64,000 nt of DNA from positions 558,001 to 622,000 of the forward strand of contig JAYXKI010000014.1 of the NCBI GenBank assembly GCA_037892935.1, written 5' to 3'. The position numbers were made by a program, and so were the translations under genes. Below the pieces are notes generated by a model that saw only the letters and a program-made list of their open reading frames with translations, did no database searches and was not told the DNA's origin. This document shows, piece after piece, positions 38,188 to 49,014 of this stretch. Position 1 is the first letter of the stretch. Each line of letters opens with the position of its first letter. The stretch is from Phlebopus portentosus. Taxonomy: Eukaryota > Basidiomycota > Agaricomycetes > Boletales > Boletinellaceae.

Positions 38188-40944
38188 TCAGTTTTTCGAC
38201 TTCGCTTGTAGCAGCTTTCCGACGCCGAAGAAACGACCTCGGGCGTCTTTGGCGTCCTGCCGCCTTCTCGTCTCCGCCTCGACCTCGGCGTCGGAGAGGC
38301 GCTCGCCTAGTGCGTACCAGCTGACGAATAGCATGCCGATTACCGCTGTCAGGACGCAGCTGTAGCGGAACGAACAAACAAATATCAATATCATATATCA
38401 ATATATCATTATCAGTCAGATCGCTGGTCTTTTCGTGCAATTGGAAAGAAGAGGCGGTTGGGACGTACCCAGTCATCGCCCCGATGCCCTTCGCATGCCA
38501 CCCGTTGTTCTGCAAGAACGGCCCGAGCGTGAGGCCCGTCAAGTCCGTCGTGCTATTCTTTCCCGCAGCGTTACCCGTCGTCGGCTCAGCAAGCGCCGCG
38601 CACTGGTCAAACATGAACTGCGGGACGGGGTGCCTCCCCCCGCCAACAAGCATCAGCAGCAGCAGCAGTCATCTGCTCGGGGGCCGTAATAAGCGTGATC
38701 GCCAGCCCGGCCTGGAGGTGCCACTCGATGTGGCAGTGGAACATCCACGCGCCGGGGTTGTTGGCGACGAAGCGCAGCGTGACGCTCGCGCCCGACTCGA
38801 CCTGCACGGTGTCCCGCCGCACCGGGTTCGCCTGCCCCTCCGGCACGGGCGGGTTGAGCGCCGGGTCGTCCGACGTGTAGTCCGTCGCGCGGTTCACGAT
38901 CTGGAACTGGTGCCCGTGAAGGTGGCTGAAGAAACCAAAAAATCGCCCGTCAGTGAGTTCTTTTTTTTTTTAAAAAAAACTTTCATGGCAGGCAGGGCAA
39001 TGTGAATATTGATACGATACGCACAATGGGTGCTTTCCGGCGTCGCTGTTCATGAGAAGGATATCGACCACCTCGCCCGCATCAAGCACGTAGTTCCACG
39101 GTCCATACGCAGACGCGACGTCCGCCGATCCGTTCCCAGCAACGCCATCCAAGCTGATCGCGCTGAAAACAGAGGGGACGACAGGCGTGTTATACGTGAT
39201 ATTGTTGAACATCGCGCGGTTCGTCCCGTCTGTCATCGTATCGAAGGAGACGACGAGCGGGATGGTGTGAACGTTCCCGCTGTATTGAGGGATCGCTTGG
39301 ACGGGCACGAGAGCCGTGTCGTTCGTATCCCCGTACGCATCGATCGTCTGCGGGTCGTTGAGCGTAAAGGACGGCGAGTAGGTGACTTGCGCGGTTGCAT
39401 CTGAGGACGAAGCGAGATGAGATTCCCGAAGGTAACAAGACGTGTATGAAAGTAAAGGCTCACTAGGGTTAAGGTCATCCGGTACGGTGTCGAACATGTC
39501 GGTATCCATGTTCGCGTGGATCGCCCAGTTGGCAGTGCTATCGTTCAGAGCCGTCACAAGTATAGAGTAGCGCTGGGCGACAGTCAGAGATAACAAGTCA
39601 ACAGGCATCTCTTCTGTATCAACCTGCCATCACGAAGGTGAAGGCGAAGGAAAGCCACATTTCAGCATCATGTATACGCCCCTTCAAAGCGGGGATACTC
39701 ACACCGTCCACTTCGATAATCCGCATCTGGTGTCCGTCTATCCAGAAAAAGAACATCGCAAACGCAGCCGTATTCACAATACGGAGACGGTACGTCTTCC
39801 CGCCTTCAAAAGCGATACTCGCATTTCCGTTGAAGCCATCCAGGTACGTCCCGTTCTGAGCAAAGTAAATAAGAGGAGCCTCTAAATTTTTTTTTCATGG
39901 TCAGTATTACTATTTCCACGAGTATAAAAATCTCAGCTTCAAGCGCACTTGGTACGGGTTCTGCCCCTCCAGGGTTTGCGATGCTGATGAATTCTTTTAG
40001 AAGTACTTGATGCTCGTCATGATACCTGAAATATGCAGCAAACGTGGGCTTGTGCTTAGCGACTGCTGGAGAAACACTTTGCGGCCTACCAATCTCCGAC
40101 GACCACAGTGTATTCAGCATCGTAACTGTGCGCCTCTTGCTGCGGACGAAGTACCACGGGAGCTCGCAAGCCATCGACGTAGTGTCCCTGACAACAAAAT
40201 AAATGAGAATTGATGGAGTGATAAATATGATTAGGATAGTACCTGTGCGTGGGCGTGTACCCAGTACGTCCCCCACTGGCCTAATCAAACCCAAATAAAG
40301 TTCGAAAGACGATTTGAATATCGCGCGTGGGGAAGTTTGCTTACCAGATTCGTTCACAGGAACGACGTAATCGAACGTATCGCCCGGTGGGATTCCACTG
40401 ATATTGAAAACAACCAGAAAGCAAGTCAGAAAAAAAAAATTTACATCGATCGAAAAAAAAATCTCCGAAAGAAAGTGCAAACGCGAGAATTTCACAGCAT
40501 CCGCATCATTTTTTTTCATAAAAAAAAAAAAACGCATTCGCGTACGCACCACTGACTGACACCAACGGCCCCATCATACCAGCTCGCATTGGTGAAGAAC
40601 ATGCCATGGTGGTGCAGCGTCGTGACCTCGCTGAGGGAGTTCGTCGCGTGCAATATCAGGGTATCGTTCGCGCTGATGTCGATGGGCGGGGGCGGCCATG
40701 TGCCGTTGACGCCTATCGCGCGGCGCGGGAAGAGGCCGTCGGGGTTGACGTTCTCAACTGTACACACAAATTATTAATGAGTTAAAGGAATCATTTTTGA
40801 TGAGATGGGATGGGGGGCGGGGGGGAGGGGGAGCGGACCGTAGGTTATGTTCCACCATAGTTCGGATACGCCCGCCTGGGCTGGCTGGATGGTATTGAAG
40901 AGGAGGGAGAGGGAGAGGATCAGAGCAGCGGGCCAAGGAAACAT
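38188..40944 (-). CDS. FET3: Fet3-type multicopper ferroxidase
   Basis: A plasma-membrane multicopper oxidase that oxidises Fe(II) to Fe(III) and hands it to Ftr1. The start at 40944 begins the signal peptide FPWPAALILSLSLLF; an in-frame ATG at 41013 only adds a non-signal extension. Copper ligands are present: LHHHG (about 40605), WVHAHAQGHYVDGLR, HLHGHQFQIV (about 38910) and HCHIEWHLQAGLA (about 38710) with Leu at the axial position. RYHDEH (about 40020) keeps the acidic residue position used by Fet3 for iron. A C-terminal membrane helix (CVLTAVIGMLFVSWYAL) and a basic tail anchor it, which separates it from secreted laccases. About a dozen exons. It lies downstream of FTR1 on the same strand. 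Confidence 0.9.
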
Positions 40945-41049
40945 TATCGAGCGCGAGACTTGTCCCGTCGCCAAGGACGCTCCAATGCAGGGGGGGTACG
41001 AAGGGGGAGCCACTTGTGCGAGGCCAGATCTGCGCGACGGGACTCGTTT

Positions 41050-41058
41050 ATCTGATAG
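41050..41058. promoter_or_regulatory. Iron-responsive GATA-like site (FET3 promoter)
   Basis: ATCTGATAG, an 8/9 match to the fungal iron-regulator GATA consensus ATCWGATAA, 106-114 nt upstream of the FET3 start. Confidence 0.55.
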
Positions 41059-41104
41059 AGAAGTGTATAATAAGAATAGAGCAGAATGGCATGTGCATCT
41101 CGCA

Positions 41105-41113
41105 ATCTGATAA
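41105..41113. promoter_or_regulatory. Iron-responsive GATA site (FET3 promoter)
   Basis: ATCTGATAA, an exact match to ATCWGATAA, bound by SreA/Sre1/Fep1-class repressors in other fungi. It lies about 161 nt upstream of the FET3 start. Confidence 0.68.
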
Positions 41114-41131
41114 CAAGTCTATAATTAACAT

Positions 41132-41140
41132 ATCTGATAA
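41132..41140. promoter_or_regulatory. Iron-responsive GATA site (FET3 promoter)
   Basis: Second exact ATCTGATAA, 27 nt from the previous one and about 188 nt upstream of the FET3 start. Confidence 0.68.
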
Positions 41141-41336
41141 TCATTTACCCACCAACATAAATAGATAGATATTCGAAGGGTTCGTATGTACCTTTACTGT
41201 ACTTGGCCATAATGAGACAACCTGAACACACACACACACTAGTAACTAGTACTGACGATACTATGCATACATACAGAAAAGAGCCGAAGAGCCACATCAC
41301 CGACATCTCAATCAACACACGCCACGCCATCACACG

Positions 41337-42916
41337 CTACGCCAGGTTTCCACCATGCGGCAGCTCCGCTATTTCCGGCGTTTCCTCGCTGCTCGACGCG
41401 TGGTCCCCCGAGCCTTCTTTTTCCCTCGCCGCCGTCACCACGTCCGCTTTCGCCGCCTGCCGACGCCGGTACGCCGCCCCCGCGTACCCCATCACCTTCA
41501 CCCGCCCCTCGGAGAACTTCATGTAGATCAGCAGACCGATCGCCGCGAGCCAGTAGAACACGTATGCTAGCACCGTTCCGACTGAACGTAAATAAAATAA
41601 AATAAAATAAAATAAGCGTGAGTAAGAATAAAAAAATAAAAAAATAAGAAACTAGAGGCGCTCACTCGTCGCGGTGTTCGTCCACCCAAACAGCGCAGCG
41701 AAGATATTCCATCCCTGTCCGTCAAAGTTGTTCTCGGGGTTACAGCAGTCGAGATGCCACACCACGCCGCGCACGTCGTAGCTCCCGGGGCCGTCCCCGC
41801 CCGCGTCGTCGACGTCCGCGCCGAGGAGGTCGTTGAACGCGTTCACCTGGAAGTCGCCGACGGCCTTGCTGAACAGCCCCGCGCCGATGAGGAGGATGAA
41901 GTTCGTCATCACGACGAGGAACGTCGTCAGCGTCGCGCGGCTCGCGAACGCGTAGATCAGGAACCCGCACACCAGCCCGCACAGCAGGCCCACGAGCGCC
42001 GCGATCGGGATCGCGCGCGCGGACTGGCCCAGCGAGACCCCGCCGACGAAGACGACGGCCTCGAGCCCCTCGCGCATCACCGTGATGAGCGGCAGCACGA
42101 ACAGCACGAACCGCCCCGCCCGCCCGTCCTTGTCCTTGTTCTTCTGCTGCGACTTCTCGAACGCGCGCTGCAGCTTCACGCGCCATTTCGCGCGCGCGCG
42201 GTCGAGTTTGAGCATCGTGAGCCCCATGGCGAGGATGATGAGCGATGCGATGAGGGAGAATATCCCCTCCCAGAGCTCTTCGGTCTGCGACCACAGGTCG
42301 GACGCCTGTGTGAAGAACACCGCGATGAAGGCCTGGCGGGTTTCTTAGTCTTGCCTGCTGCAAATCCGAGGAAAAATTGGATAAGAGCTTACCGCGCCGA
42401 TTGCGAGCGCAATCACCAATCCCAGAGCAGATCCAAGGAAGATCTAGCGAAACGCATTCAACTACATCAATGACAAAAAATAAAAATAAAATAAGAAAGA
42501 TCATCAACCTGGATCCGGAGCTTGCGAATAAGCCTCTTCGTAGCCTCCTCGCTCTCCTCTCCGCCCAGCTCCTCACCATCACCCGCATCCCTCGTCAAAA
42601 CAGGCACACTAGCCGCACTATCGCTCCGTCCCCCATTTCCATTTTTCTCCCCTTCCTTCTCTTTCTCCCCCTCCTTCTCTTCAGCCCTAGCCTTGGCCTT
42701 AGCCTTATCCGCGCGGTCCTTCAAATACGCCTGGTGCTGCGGATGGTTGGGGTGCCTCCAGTCCGCGACGAAGAGCCCGCGCTCGCCCGCTACGACAGAC
42801 GACGGCCGCGCGATCTGCTCGACGAGCCCCAGCAGGACCGACACGATGATGACCGCCTCCAGCGTCTCGCGGAACACGATGAAGAATATCGGGATGGAGA
42901 ATAACGAGCCTGCCAT
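41337..42916 (-). CDS. FTR1: Ftr1-type high-affinity iron permease
   Basis: The plasma-membrane Fe(III) permease that works as a complex with Fet3. Four exons; exon 1 is 42916-42509 and the last one ends at 41337. The first iron motif is FRETLEA (about 42860), a REGLE variant; the second is exact, VMREGLEAVVFVGG (about 42065). Seven membrane segments are visible, including IFSLIASLIILAMGLTML and FLVVMTNFILLIGAGLF. The loop between helices 1 and 2 is unusually long (about 95 residues) and filled with Lys/Glu/Gly (KEGEKEKEGEKNGNGG). The C-terminal tail is also charged. GC content is far above the neighbours, especially at third positions, which creates long false frames on both strands. The gene lies 0.4 kb upstream of FET3, head to tail. 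Confidence 0.92.
41590..41615. repeat. AAAAT pentamer microsatellite in an FTR1 intron
   Basis: About five AAAAT/AAATA units lie inside the last FTR1 intron. Confidence 0.6.
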
Positions 42917-42923
42917 ATCCTCG

Positions 42924-42948
42924 GTGCTGTGCTGTGCTGTGCTGTGCT
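42924..42948. repeat. GTGCT pentamer microsatellite
   Basis: Five perfect GTGCT units directly upstream of the FTR1 start codon, in the presumed 5' leader. Confidence 0.8.
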
Positions 42949-43047
42949 GAGTAAAGCTACACTAACTAAACTACCAGTGATACTGCCCTGTGTAGTACTG
43001 AACTGGGTGGGAGAAGGGGCGAGAGAAGACGGATGGTACTGAGTTAT

Positions 43048-43056
43048 ATCAGATAA
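43048..43056. promoter_or_regulatory. Iron-responsive GATA site (FTR1 promoter)
   Basis: ATCAGATAA, an exact match to ATCWGATAA, about 132 nt upstream of the FTR1 start. Confidence 0.68.
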
Positions 43057-43092
43057 CAAAACCGTCGTAGCAGACAGACACACACGGACGGC

Positions 43093-43117
43093 ATTGATAT
43101 TGATATTGATATTGATA
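43093..43117. repeat. TTGATA hexamer microsatellite
   Basis: Four consecutive TTGATA/ATTGAT units in the FTR1 upstream region. Confidence 0.7.
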
Positions 43118-43148
43118 CCGCGTTCTAAATATAAATATACCGAATCTA

Positions 43149-43157
43149 ATCAGATAC
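43149..43157. promoter_or_regulatory. Iron-responsive GATA-like site (FTR1 promoter)
   Basis: ATCAGATAC, an 8/9 match to ATCWGATAA, about 233 nt upstream of the FTR1 start. Confidence 0.45.
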
Positions 43158-44434
43158 TATGGTCCTCATGACCTTGACCTGACCTCGACCGGGTATTTTT
43201 AGTCCACTCTGCAACCGGCCGAACCGAACCGAACCGAAGGACGACAGACGAGCTCCTGATGGGGGCAAAGTTTGCGTCAAAAAACGAGAATAACTCTCAG
43301 CAGAGTCAGAGGAAGTTCAGGAAGACTCGCGATTGCACATGCACATGCACATGCACCTCATTGAATGGGGGGGTTATCTTCGACCAGTGATACACCGCTT
43401 TCAGAGCGTTCCCCCTCTCACGGGCACAAGTCAACTATGTAGAGATTGCCAGCATTATCGACACCGCCTTGAACATTTTTAGGAATGAGAAAAAAAGATG
43501 AATCGATTCGGTCGTTTTAGTGCTGAAATGAGCGGAGTCGTAAAAATAGCTCAATGGAATGAATGGAAGAAGCCTTCTTCGCATATTCCCGAGCACTGAT
43601 TTTCCATCACGTGCAAACCTTAAAACCATTAATGTCACGCTATCACACTGAAGTCTCGAAAAAGTCACTCGATGAGGTTCCAGGGAAAAAGCTCATGTAC
43701 AAGACACGAGCACAAAAAACTCTGATTCGGATTTCCTAGCTACTGAGCAAACAAATTTACTTTATATTGGGATTTATAGAGATCAGGGGGGATCAGTGAT
43801 GGCGAGCTTGATAGAGTTAACTGTCGAAAGCGAGAGAACAGATACGGAAACGAAGCCATTTCAGCTTTAGCTTTAGAGTCGATAGAGAAAAAGAAATATA
43901 AAAAAACAAACAGAAAGAGTCCCATCTAACTTGTTCCGAGGTTGAGCAAACAAGTCTTCATCCGGGTCGTAAAAAGGAAAACGATGTTCAGTTCAACGAT
44001 GAGCGAGATAGAATCAAGACCAAGGGGGCGATGACGGATAGTAATGTACGTGAAAGGGGGGTTAACGGCTCGTAAACTGTGTGAGACGTATTATCGAAAG
44101 AAATTTATATCCAAAGAGAGATGGAGGGGGTAAGACGGCACCCCTAGCAAGTGGATGGGGGGAACGATGGTAGGTGCGCTGGAACACACGATTGTACACG
44201 GAGTGCCGAATATCACTTTGTAGTGGGCGAAACAAATGGGAGCGACCAGTGACGAGTCAGTTGATTGCCTGAGCTTGATCGATGTCCGAGATGAAGTTGC
44301 ATAGATGGTAAGACATGCACATGATGAGGCATAACATGGAGCATAACCAGGAGAAACTTGAACGAAGCAGAAAGGGGTATCCAGAAAGAATGCAGAACAT
44401 AGAAAATGCAAGGACGGCAATGTGATCAACTCGC

Positions 44435-46141
44435 TCACACTCGCATATCCACGAACGGGTCCGGCTGACCGTGTTGCATCAGCAAGGTCCGCAGCATCAT
44501 CGCGCGTTCTTTCCACATGTCTCTCTCCCTTCGTGCCGATTCGATCCCCTCCTCGAGCTCACGCTGGTACTCGAGCTTGCGTTTCCGGCTGCGGCGAGCC
44601 GCAAGCGTATTCTGTCTCCTCTTGGCAGCGATCGCCTCCGCCTCTGCATCGTTCAGCGGAGCTTCGATGTTGCCAGCGTCGGAGCCCGCGAGCTCATCCT
44701 CCTCGTCGAACGCCACAGACCGCGCACGCTTGCGCGCCCAGACAGCCGGAACTGGCTTGCGCGACGTTGCCGAAGGTGCGGTGTAGTTGCGGACCTGCGT
44801 TGGGGCGTCGACCGGAATGAGCGACTCTGGAGTGATGTTCTTACGTGTCCCCGTTGGCGTCTTCTTCCTCCGCCCAGTGGCGTTCAGGTTTGCGGAGTTC
44901 GAGACGTCGTTGATGAGAGGCGACGTCTGTGTGGAAGGTGGTTCGAGTGCCGGAGTTGACGGGGACATCGTGTACAGATTGTCGAAGTTTGGGACAGGCG
45001 GCTTTACTGGAGATGCGGAGCCAGAGTCGGTAGCAGAAGGCGGCGGCGGCATGCCATTCTCAAGAGACATCTTGGCAAAGTCGTTCGGTCCATCTGCATA
45101 GCCTGTCGAATTGGGTTGCGCAACAAGCGGCATGCCTTCGAAGGACTCTTCACCTATGGTCATCCCTGCGACCGCAGGAGACTGGAAACAGTCCGGCATA
45201 TTTGGCGCCGCAGGCGTGTCGAGGAATGATTCGAAGGGTGTTTCGTCGTCGATGAAGGGGGACGTGAGGTAATCATTCCAATCAGTAAATATTGGCGAAG
45301 TAAAGTCATTTGTGCCGCCTGCGGAACCGGACGCGCGGCGATGAGTCACCTGTTCGATATAGTGCACAGCGCCAAAGAACTCACCAAAGAGCGCGTTCGA
45401 AATGTTCTGAGCAGCTTCTTCCGCCGAAGGCTCGAGTTGAGCCGAAGCTTTAGCGGGAGAAGACGGCGCGGCGGAGCCGCCGCTACCGTTCTCTTCATTG
45501 AGCCTCTTGAGGTAATCTGCCATTACTGTATCAAACTGGAAGAAACCGTTGTCGTCAGAGACTGGTTGTTGGTGTTGGTAACTTGTTGACGTTGACGGGA
45601 CCGATTCGTCAAAGCGTGGGACTGGCGGTCTGTTGTGGGTCGTCGAGCTAGTAGCGTTGACGCGCGGGATAGGAGGTAACCTAGTCGGGATGCCATAGTG
45701 AGCTGCGAGAGTCGAAGTTGTGCCAAAAACAGGCAGATTCGTCCGGGGACGTAGATTTGAGTTGTTTATCGAGCCATGTGAGGTATGCGTGGGGTTTTGG
45801 AGTACTGGACTCTCAACTGTGTACTGGCCATTATGGAAATATGCCGGCGATGACGGGAGACGCGGACCAGAGGAGGCGCTTAGAGTGTGGAGAACATCTT
45901 GACCGTTGGTGCTGATAAAGTTGTTCTGCAATGGATGAATGGCTGAAACTGAGGGAGACGACGGGCTACGCCTGTTTTGTGTCGCGGCGGACTGCAAAGT
46001 TGCGTCGGCCGATTTTTGAGATCTAAGATCGGTCGATGACCAATGCTGGATCAGTACATCTTGTTGAACGCCAAGTTGTGCGTCAACGTCATCGATGTGC
46101 TCTTCCGACCTTGCGGATTGAGATTGAGAAGCGACGTGCAT
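44435..46141 (-). CDS. bZIP transcription factor of the Gcn4/Cpc1 type
   Basis: A single-exon gene of 568 residues starting at the first ATG of the long frame (MHVASQSQSARSEEH). The C-terminal bZIP has the basic region KRRQNTLAARRSRKRKLEY, the NT-AARRSR signature of Gcn4, Cpc-1 and CpcA, followed by a short leucine zipper (about 44460-44520). The rest is Ser/Pro/Asn-rich. An acidic-aromatic segment, FTDWNDYLTSPFIDDETPFE (about 45230-45290), resembles a Gcn4-type activation region. The expected role is general control of amino-acid biosynthesis genes. Two upstream ORFs precede it. The subfamily call rests on the basic region; other bZIPs are less likely. Confidence 0.83.
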   Translation of the reverse strand: MHVASQSQSARSEEHIDDVDAQLGVQQDVLIQHWSSTDLRSQKSADATLQSAATQNRRSPSSPSVSAIHPLQNNFISTNGQDVLHTLSASSGPRLPSSPAYFHNGQYTVESPVLQNPTHTSHGSINNSNLRPRTNLPVFGTTSTLAAHYGIPTRLPPIPRVNATSSTTHNRPPVPRFDESVPSTSTSYQHQQPVSDDNGFFQFDTVMADYLKRLNEENGSGGSAAPSSPAKASAQLEPSAEEAAQNISNALFGEFFGAVHYIEQVTHRRASGSAGGTNDFTSPIFTDWNDYLTSPFIDDETPFESFLDTPAAPNMPDCFQSPAVAGMTIGEESFEGMPLVAQPNSTGYADGPNDFAKMSLENGMPPPPSATDSGSASPVKPPVPNFDNLYTMSPSTPALEPPSTQTSPLINDVSNSANLNATGRRKKTPTGTRKNITPESLIPVDAPTQVRNYTAPSATSRKPVPAVWARKRARSVAFDEEDELAGSDAGNIEAPLNDAEAEAIAAKRRQNTLAARRSRKRKLEYQRELEEGIESARRERDMWKERAMMLRTLLMQHGQPDPFVDMRV

Positions 46142-46426
46142 GATGAGAATATGCGGTGCCCGCGATTGAAGACCTCGAGTCAAGTCGAATCGAGACCGAA
46201 GGAGCCCGAGTTGAAATGAATCACAAGAAATTGAGAGAAAAGTATAAAAGACGGGCTCCGCAAGGGACACACGCGGGCACAACGGGCACGATATACGACA
46301 GATCTGCTCGCACGGAAACGCGACGGATGATATATGTATTTGAGCACAAAGAAAGGAGCACAGAGATGACGCGACGACTGGGAGAACTAATCCGATACGA
46401 AATTGGGACTTACAGGAGGTGTGCAG

Positions 46427-46531
46427 CTAAAAGCCACGGATGACTAGGACCTTCTCTACAGAGTGGAAGAGAGATGGTCGGGGTGGAAGGGAGAGATGGG
46501 GGATGGACGAGGGCGATGACTCGGCCCTCAT
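46427..46531 (-). promoter_or_regulatory. Upstream ORF 2 of the bZIP gene
   Basis: ATG at 46531-46529, 34 codons, stop TAG 46429-46427. Its stop is 285 nt before the main ATG, and no other ATG lies between. The layout recalls the inhibitory last uORF of GCN4/cpc-1 transcripts. Confidence 0.5.
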
Positions 46532-46546
46532 TTAATAGGGAAGTTT

Positions 46547-46594
46547 TCAAGCCCAGAGACGCCCGTCTCCTAGTATTCCCACGCACTGCCACAT
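46547..46594 (-). promoter_or_regulatory. Upstream ORF 1 of the bZIP gene
   Basis: ATG at 46594-46592, 15 codons, stop TGA at 46547. An in-frame ATG at 46621 would extend it to 24 codons if the transcript starts further upstream. Confidence 0.45.
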
Positions 46595-49014
46595 TTGCCT
46601 ATTACCCCTTTCTCTCTCCATCTGTTCGTGTCCTCCGTGTTGTCCGCTGGCTGGTACGCTAGTACACTGCGCCGCTGCATTCCCGTCTTTCCTCCGACTG
46701 CGATCTCTCCTTTTCTGATTTCTGAGACGACGCTCAAGACTACGGCGCAGAACTTGCTGTCGTCACCAAAAGACTAAAATAAAATATAAATTCTCGGGAC
46801 CGTTGACAAAGAAAACCAAACCGAGAAATGACTCGACGATGGGACAATTACCCTATCGGATGGCTTACAGAAATCATGACAAATACCCCGCTCCCCGCGT
46901 TCATCCCGCTCCCACGCCGCACAGCCTCCCCGCCTTTCTCTGTCCCAAATATGGTAAATGGCACTGCGCCGCGCCCGCCCGACGTCACTCGGCGCGGGAA
47001 TGAGGCGCATGCTGTGTCCCGCCTTTTTCCCTTATATGGTTACTCAACGTGCCTGCGATCATCACGCGGACCCCTTGCGCTATCTTCTTGTCCCTGGGTC
47101 AGAGAACACGTAGATGCCCGAACGGACACCGCCCCGGCCAATCACGCCCGTCACTTTCATGCGCAGGCGTCGGAATGAAGCCCGCCTGGACCAGTACCGT
47201 ACGCGCGTCCCCTCGTACGTACGTACTGCAAACGTGCACCTTCTGAACCTTGTTACAAACCATCTCTCTCTCGAACCCCACCGAACATCCTCGAACCCCC
47301 CCGTCCGTTTCTCTCGGCTTCGGCGCTCGCGTCTGCAAAGACTGTACCCGTCGCTATTGGATGCCGAACTGAGTTCAATACAATGGGCGCTAATGCGCTG
47401 CTGCGCCTCTCCTTATGCGCCAGGCTGTTCGGCGCTGCGCTCCTATGGTCCGTGGAGCATCTTTTCTATCTATGCTTCTTATCTCTGTTCGCCACTTGCT
47501 GTTCTCGTCTCTGTCTGGTGCACATGCTCTCTGCCGATATTAATTCAACCTGTGTTCTTGTCCCTACCTGCGCCGCTTAATCCAAGTACCGTCCGAGTCC
47601 GACGCCCTCCGACAACCTGACCAGTAATCTTTTTCAAGCCACCCCCGACCTATCCACATTTGCTCCGGCACGTCGGGACGTACTTCGTTGGCGTCTCCAT
47701 CTTTCCTGCCTTCTCACCAAGAGGCCGAATAGCATACATTTGATATCTTGTACTCGGCTCTTTCCTTCGTTCAAATTCCCTGCACCGCTTTGTCCCCTCT
47801 GCAAAGATTAAGAAAGATACGCGCGCACTGGTCGTTCTCCCATTTGCAAATTCGTCAGTGAAAACTGTGAGTAAGCTGTGCCGCACGCGTACGCGTCGAT
47901 TAATTCCAATCGATCCTCGCGGGACACAGCAATGTCTCTATGCCTGATCTGGGTACCGCGACGGTTCCCGCTCCCCGGTGTTAATTCACTACGCAGAAAC
48001 GTCGTGCACAGCATACGATCGAAATACTCACGTCGTCCCGCGCTTCAATCTTCAATGTGTATTGAGTAATCCCCCCTGTCTTGTATATTATTAATCTCTC
48101 TCCTCTCTTTCTCAGAATGATATTTTCGCCACAGGGCATTATACCTGGGTACAACTCGAAGATCACAACCTTAAGGCGATGCTCCCGAATACCTTGAAAG
48201 GATTCTCATTATATGTAAATACTTCAATCAACTACACAGCTTTCCCGCATCCAACGGCAATGATGGTTAGATTTAGAGTAATCTTACCAAGCGAAAGCTC
48301 GTCAGGACCACGTAAACCTTGGTGCCGTGCCGGCGACATGACACGGCACGTATACACGTATACACACCCGTTCAGTCAATCACGGCTACTTCTTGTATCA
48401 CCCACATTCCCCTTCTTTTTCTTTTTTAGCATCAAATGATGACGAATAGACCCCGGCTGCTCTCCTGCAGAGTCGGGATTCCTAGATCATCGGGCTGTGC
48501 TTCAATGCACTCACAAACGATTTGTTTTCTTATCTTATTTTATTACATATTTGTGAGTACCGTTTCTCTTGTACTCGCGTACTCTTGGAGCCGTCTGCTG
48601 CGCAGTGCTTCTTGTATTCGGTTGAATTATTCCGGAGCGCGTCGTACCATATTGCGATATTCCTGCACTTACTTCTATACGGTACCTAATGTCTAGCAAA
48701 GATCTATAGAACAAGCATAGTAACGCACTTTAATGTATCGAACAGCTACACGGCTTTCCTATGCTTGGATCCGAATGAAATCAAAGTAAGCACAAGCGGT
48801 GATACCTAAAATACCTTCAAGTTGTTCGTTGGATCTGTGTTGCAATGCCACCGACGACTCGGGGACGGTACGACGCGACACGTATACATCCCATTCAGTC
48901 AAACGTGGCGCTTTCTGAAGAACAGAACAGTCGTGCTTTGATATGCCGATCTAGGGATACTCAGTGCGATCAACAATCGTGGATATCGATGTTCCCGAAG
49001 AAGCACACGATCAT

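Larger units (their letters stand above)
42917..44434. other. FTR1 promoter and 3' region of the bZIP gene
   Basis: No gene seen. It holds the two GATA-type sites, several microsatellites (GTGCT, TTGATA, and GCACAT at about 43335-43356) and a CCGAA repeat near 43215. The stretch from about 43500 onward looks like ordinary spacer and 3' UTR. Confidence 0.5.

Noticed and set aside
38484..39404. Plus-strand frames opposite FET3
   Set aside because: They are antisense to copper-ligand exons of FET3 and have no features of their own.
41740..42588. Long open frames on both strands across the FTR1 gene (for example 41754-42473 plus and 41740-42588 minus)
   Set aside because: They are shadows caused by high third-position GC in FTR1. 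Their products are Arg/Ala/Asp-rich low complexity, while the FTR1 frame has both iron motifs and membrane helices.
44422..45101. Plus-strand frames antisense to the bZIP gene
   Set aside because: They are antisense shadows of a well-supported bZIP coding sequence.
46142..46282. Longer N-terminus of the bZIP protein up to 46282
   Set aside because: The extension has no ATG; the first ATG of the frame is at 46141.
47114..47620. 168-codon plus-strand open frame upstream of the bZIP gene
   Set aside because: Arg/Ser/Pro/Leu-rich with no domain-like pattern, in a pyrimidine-rich region; it looks like chance.
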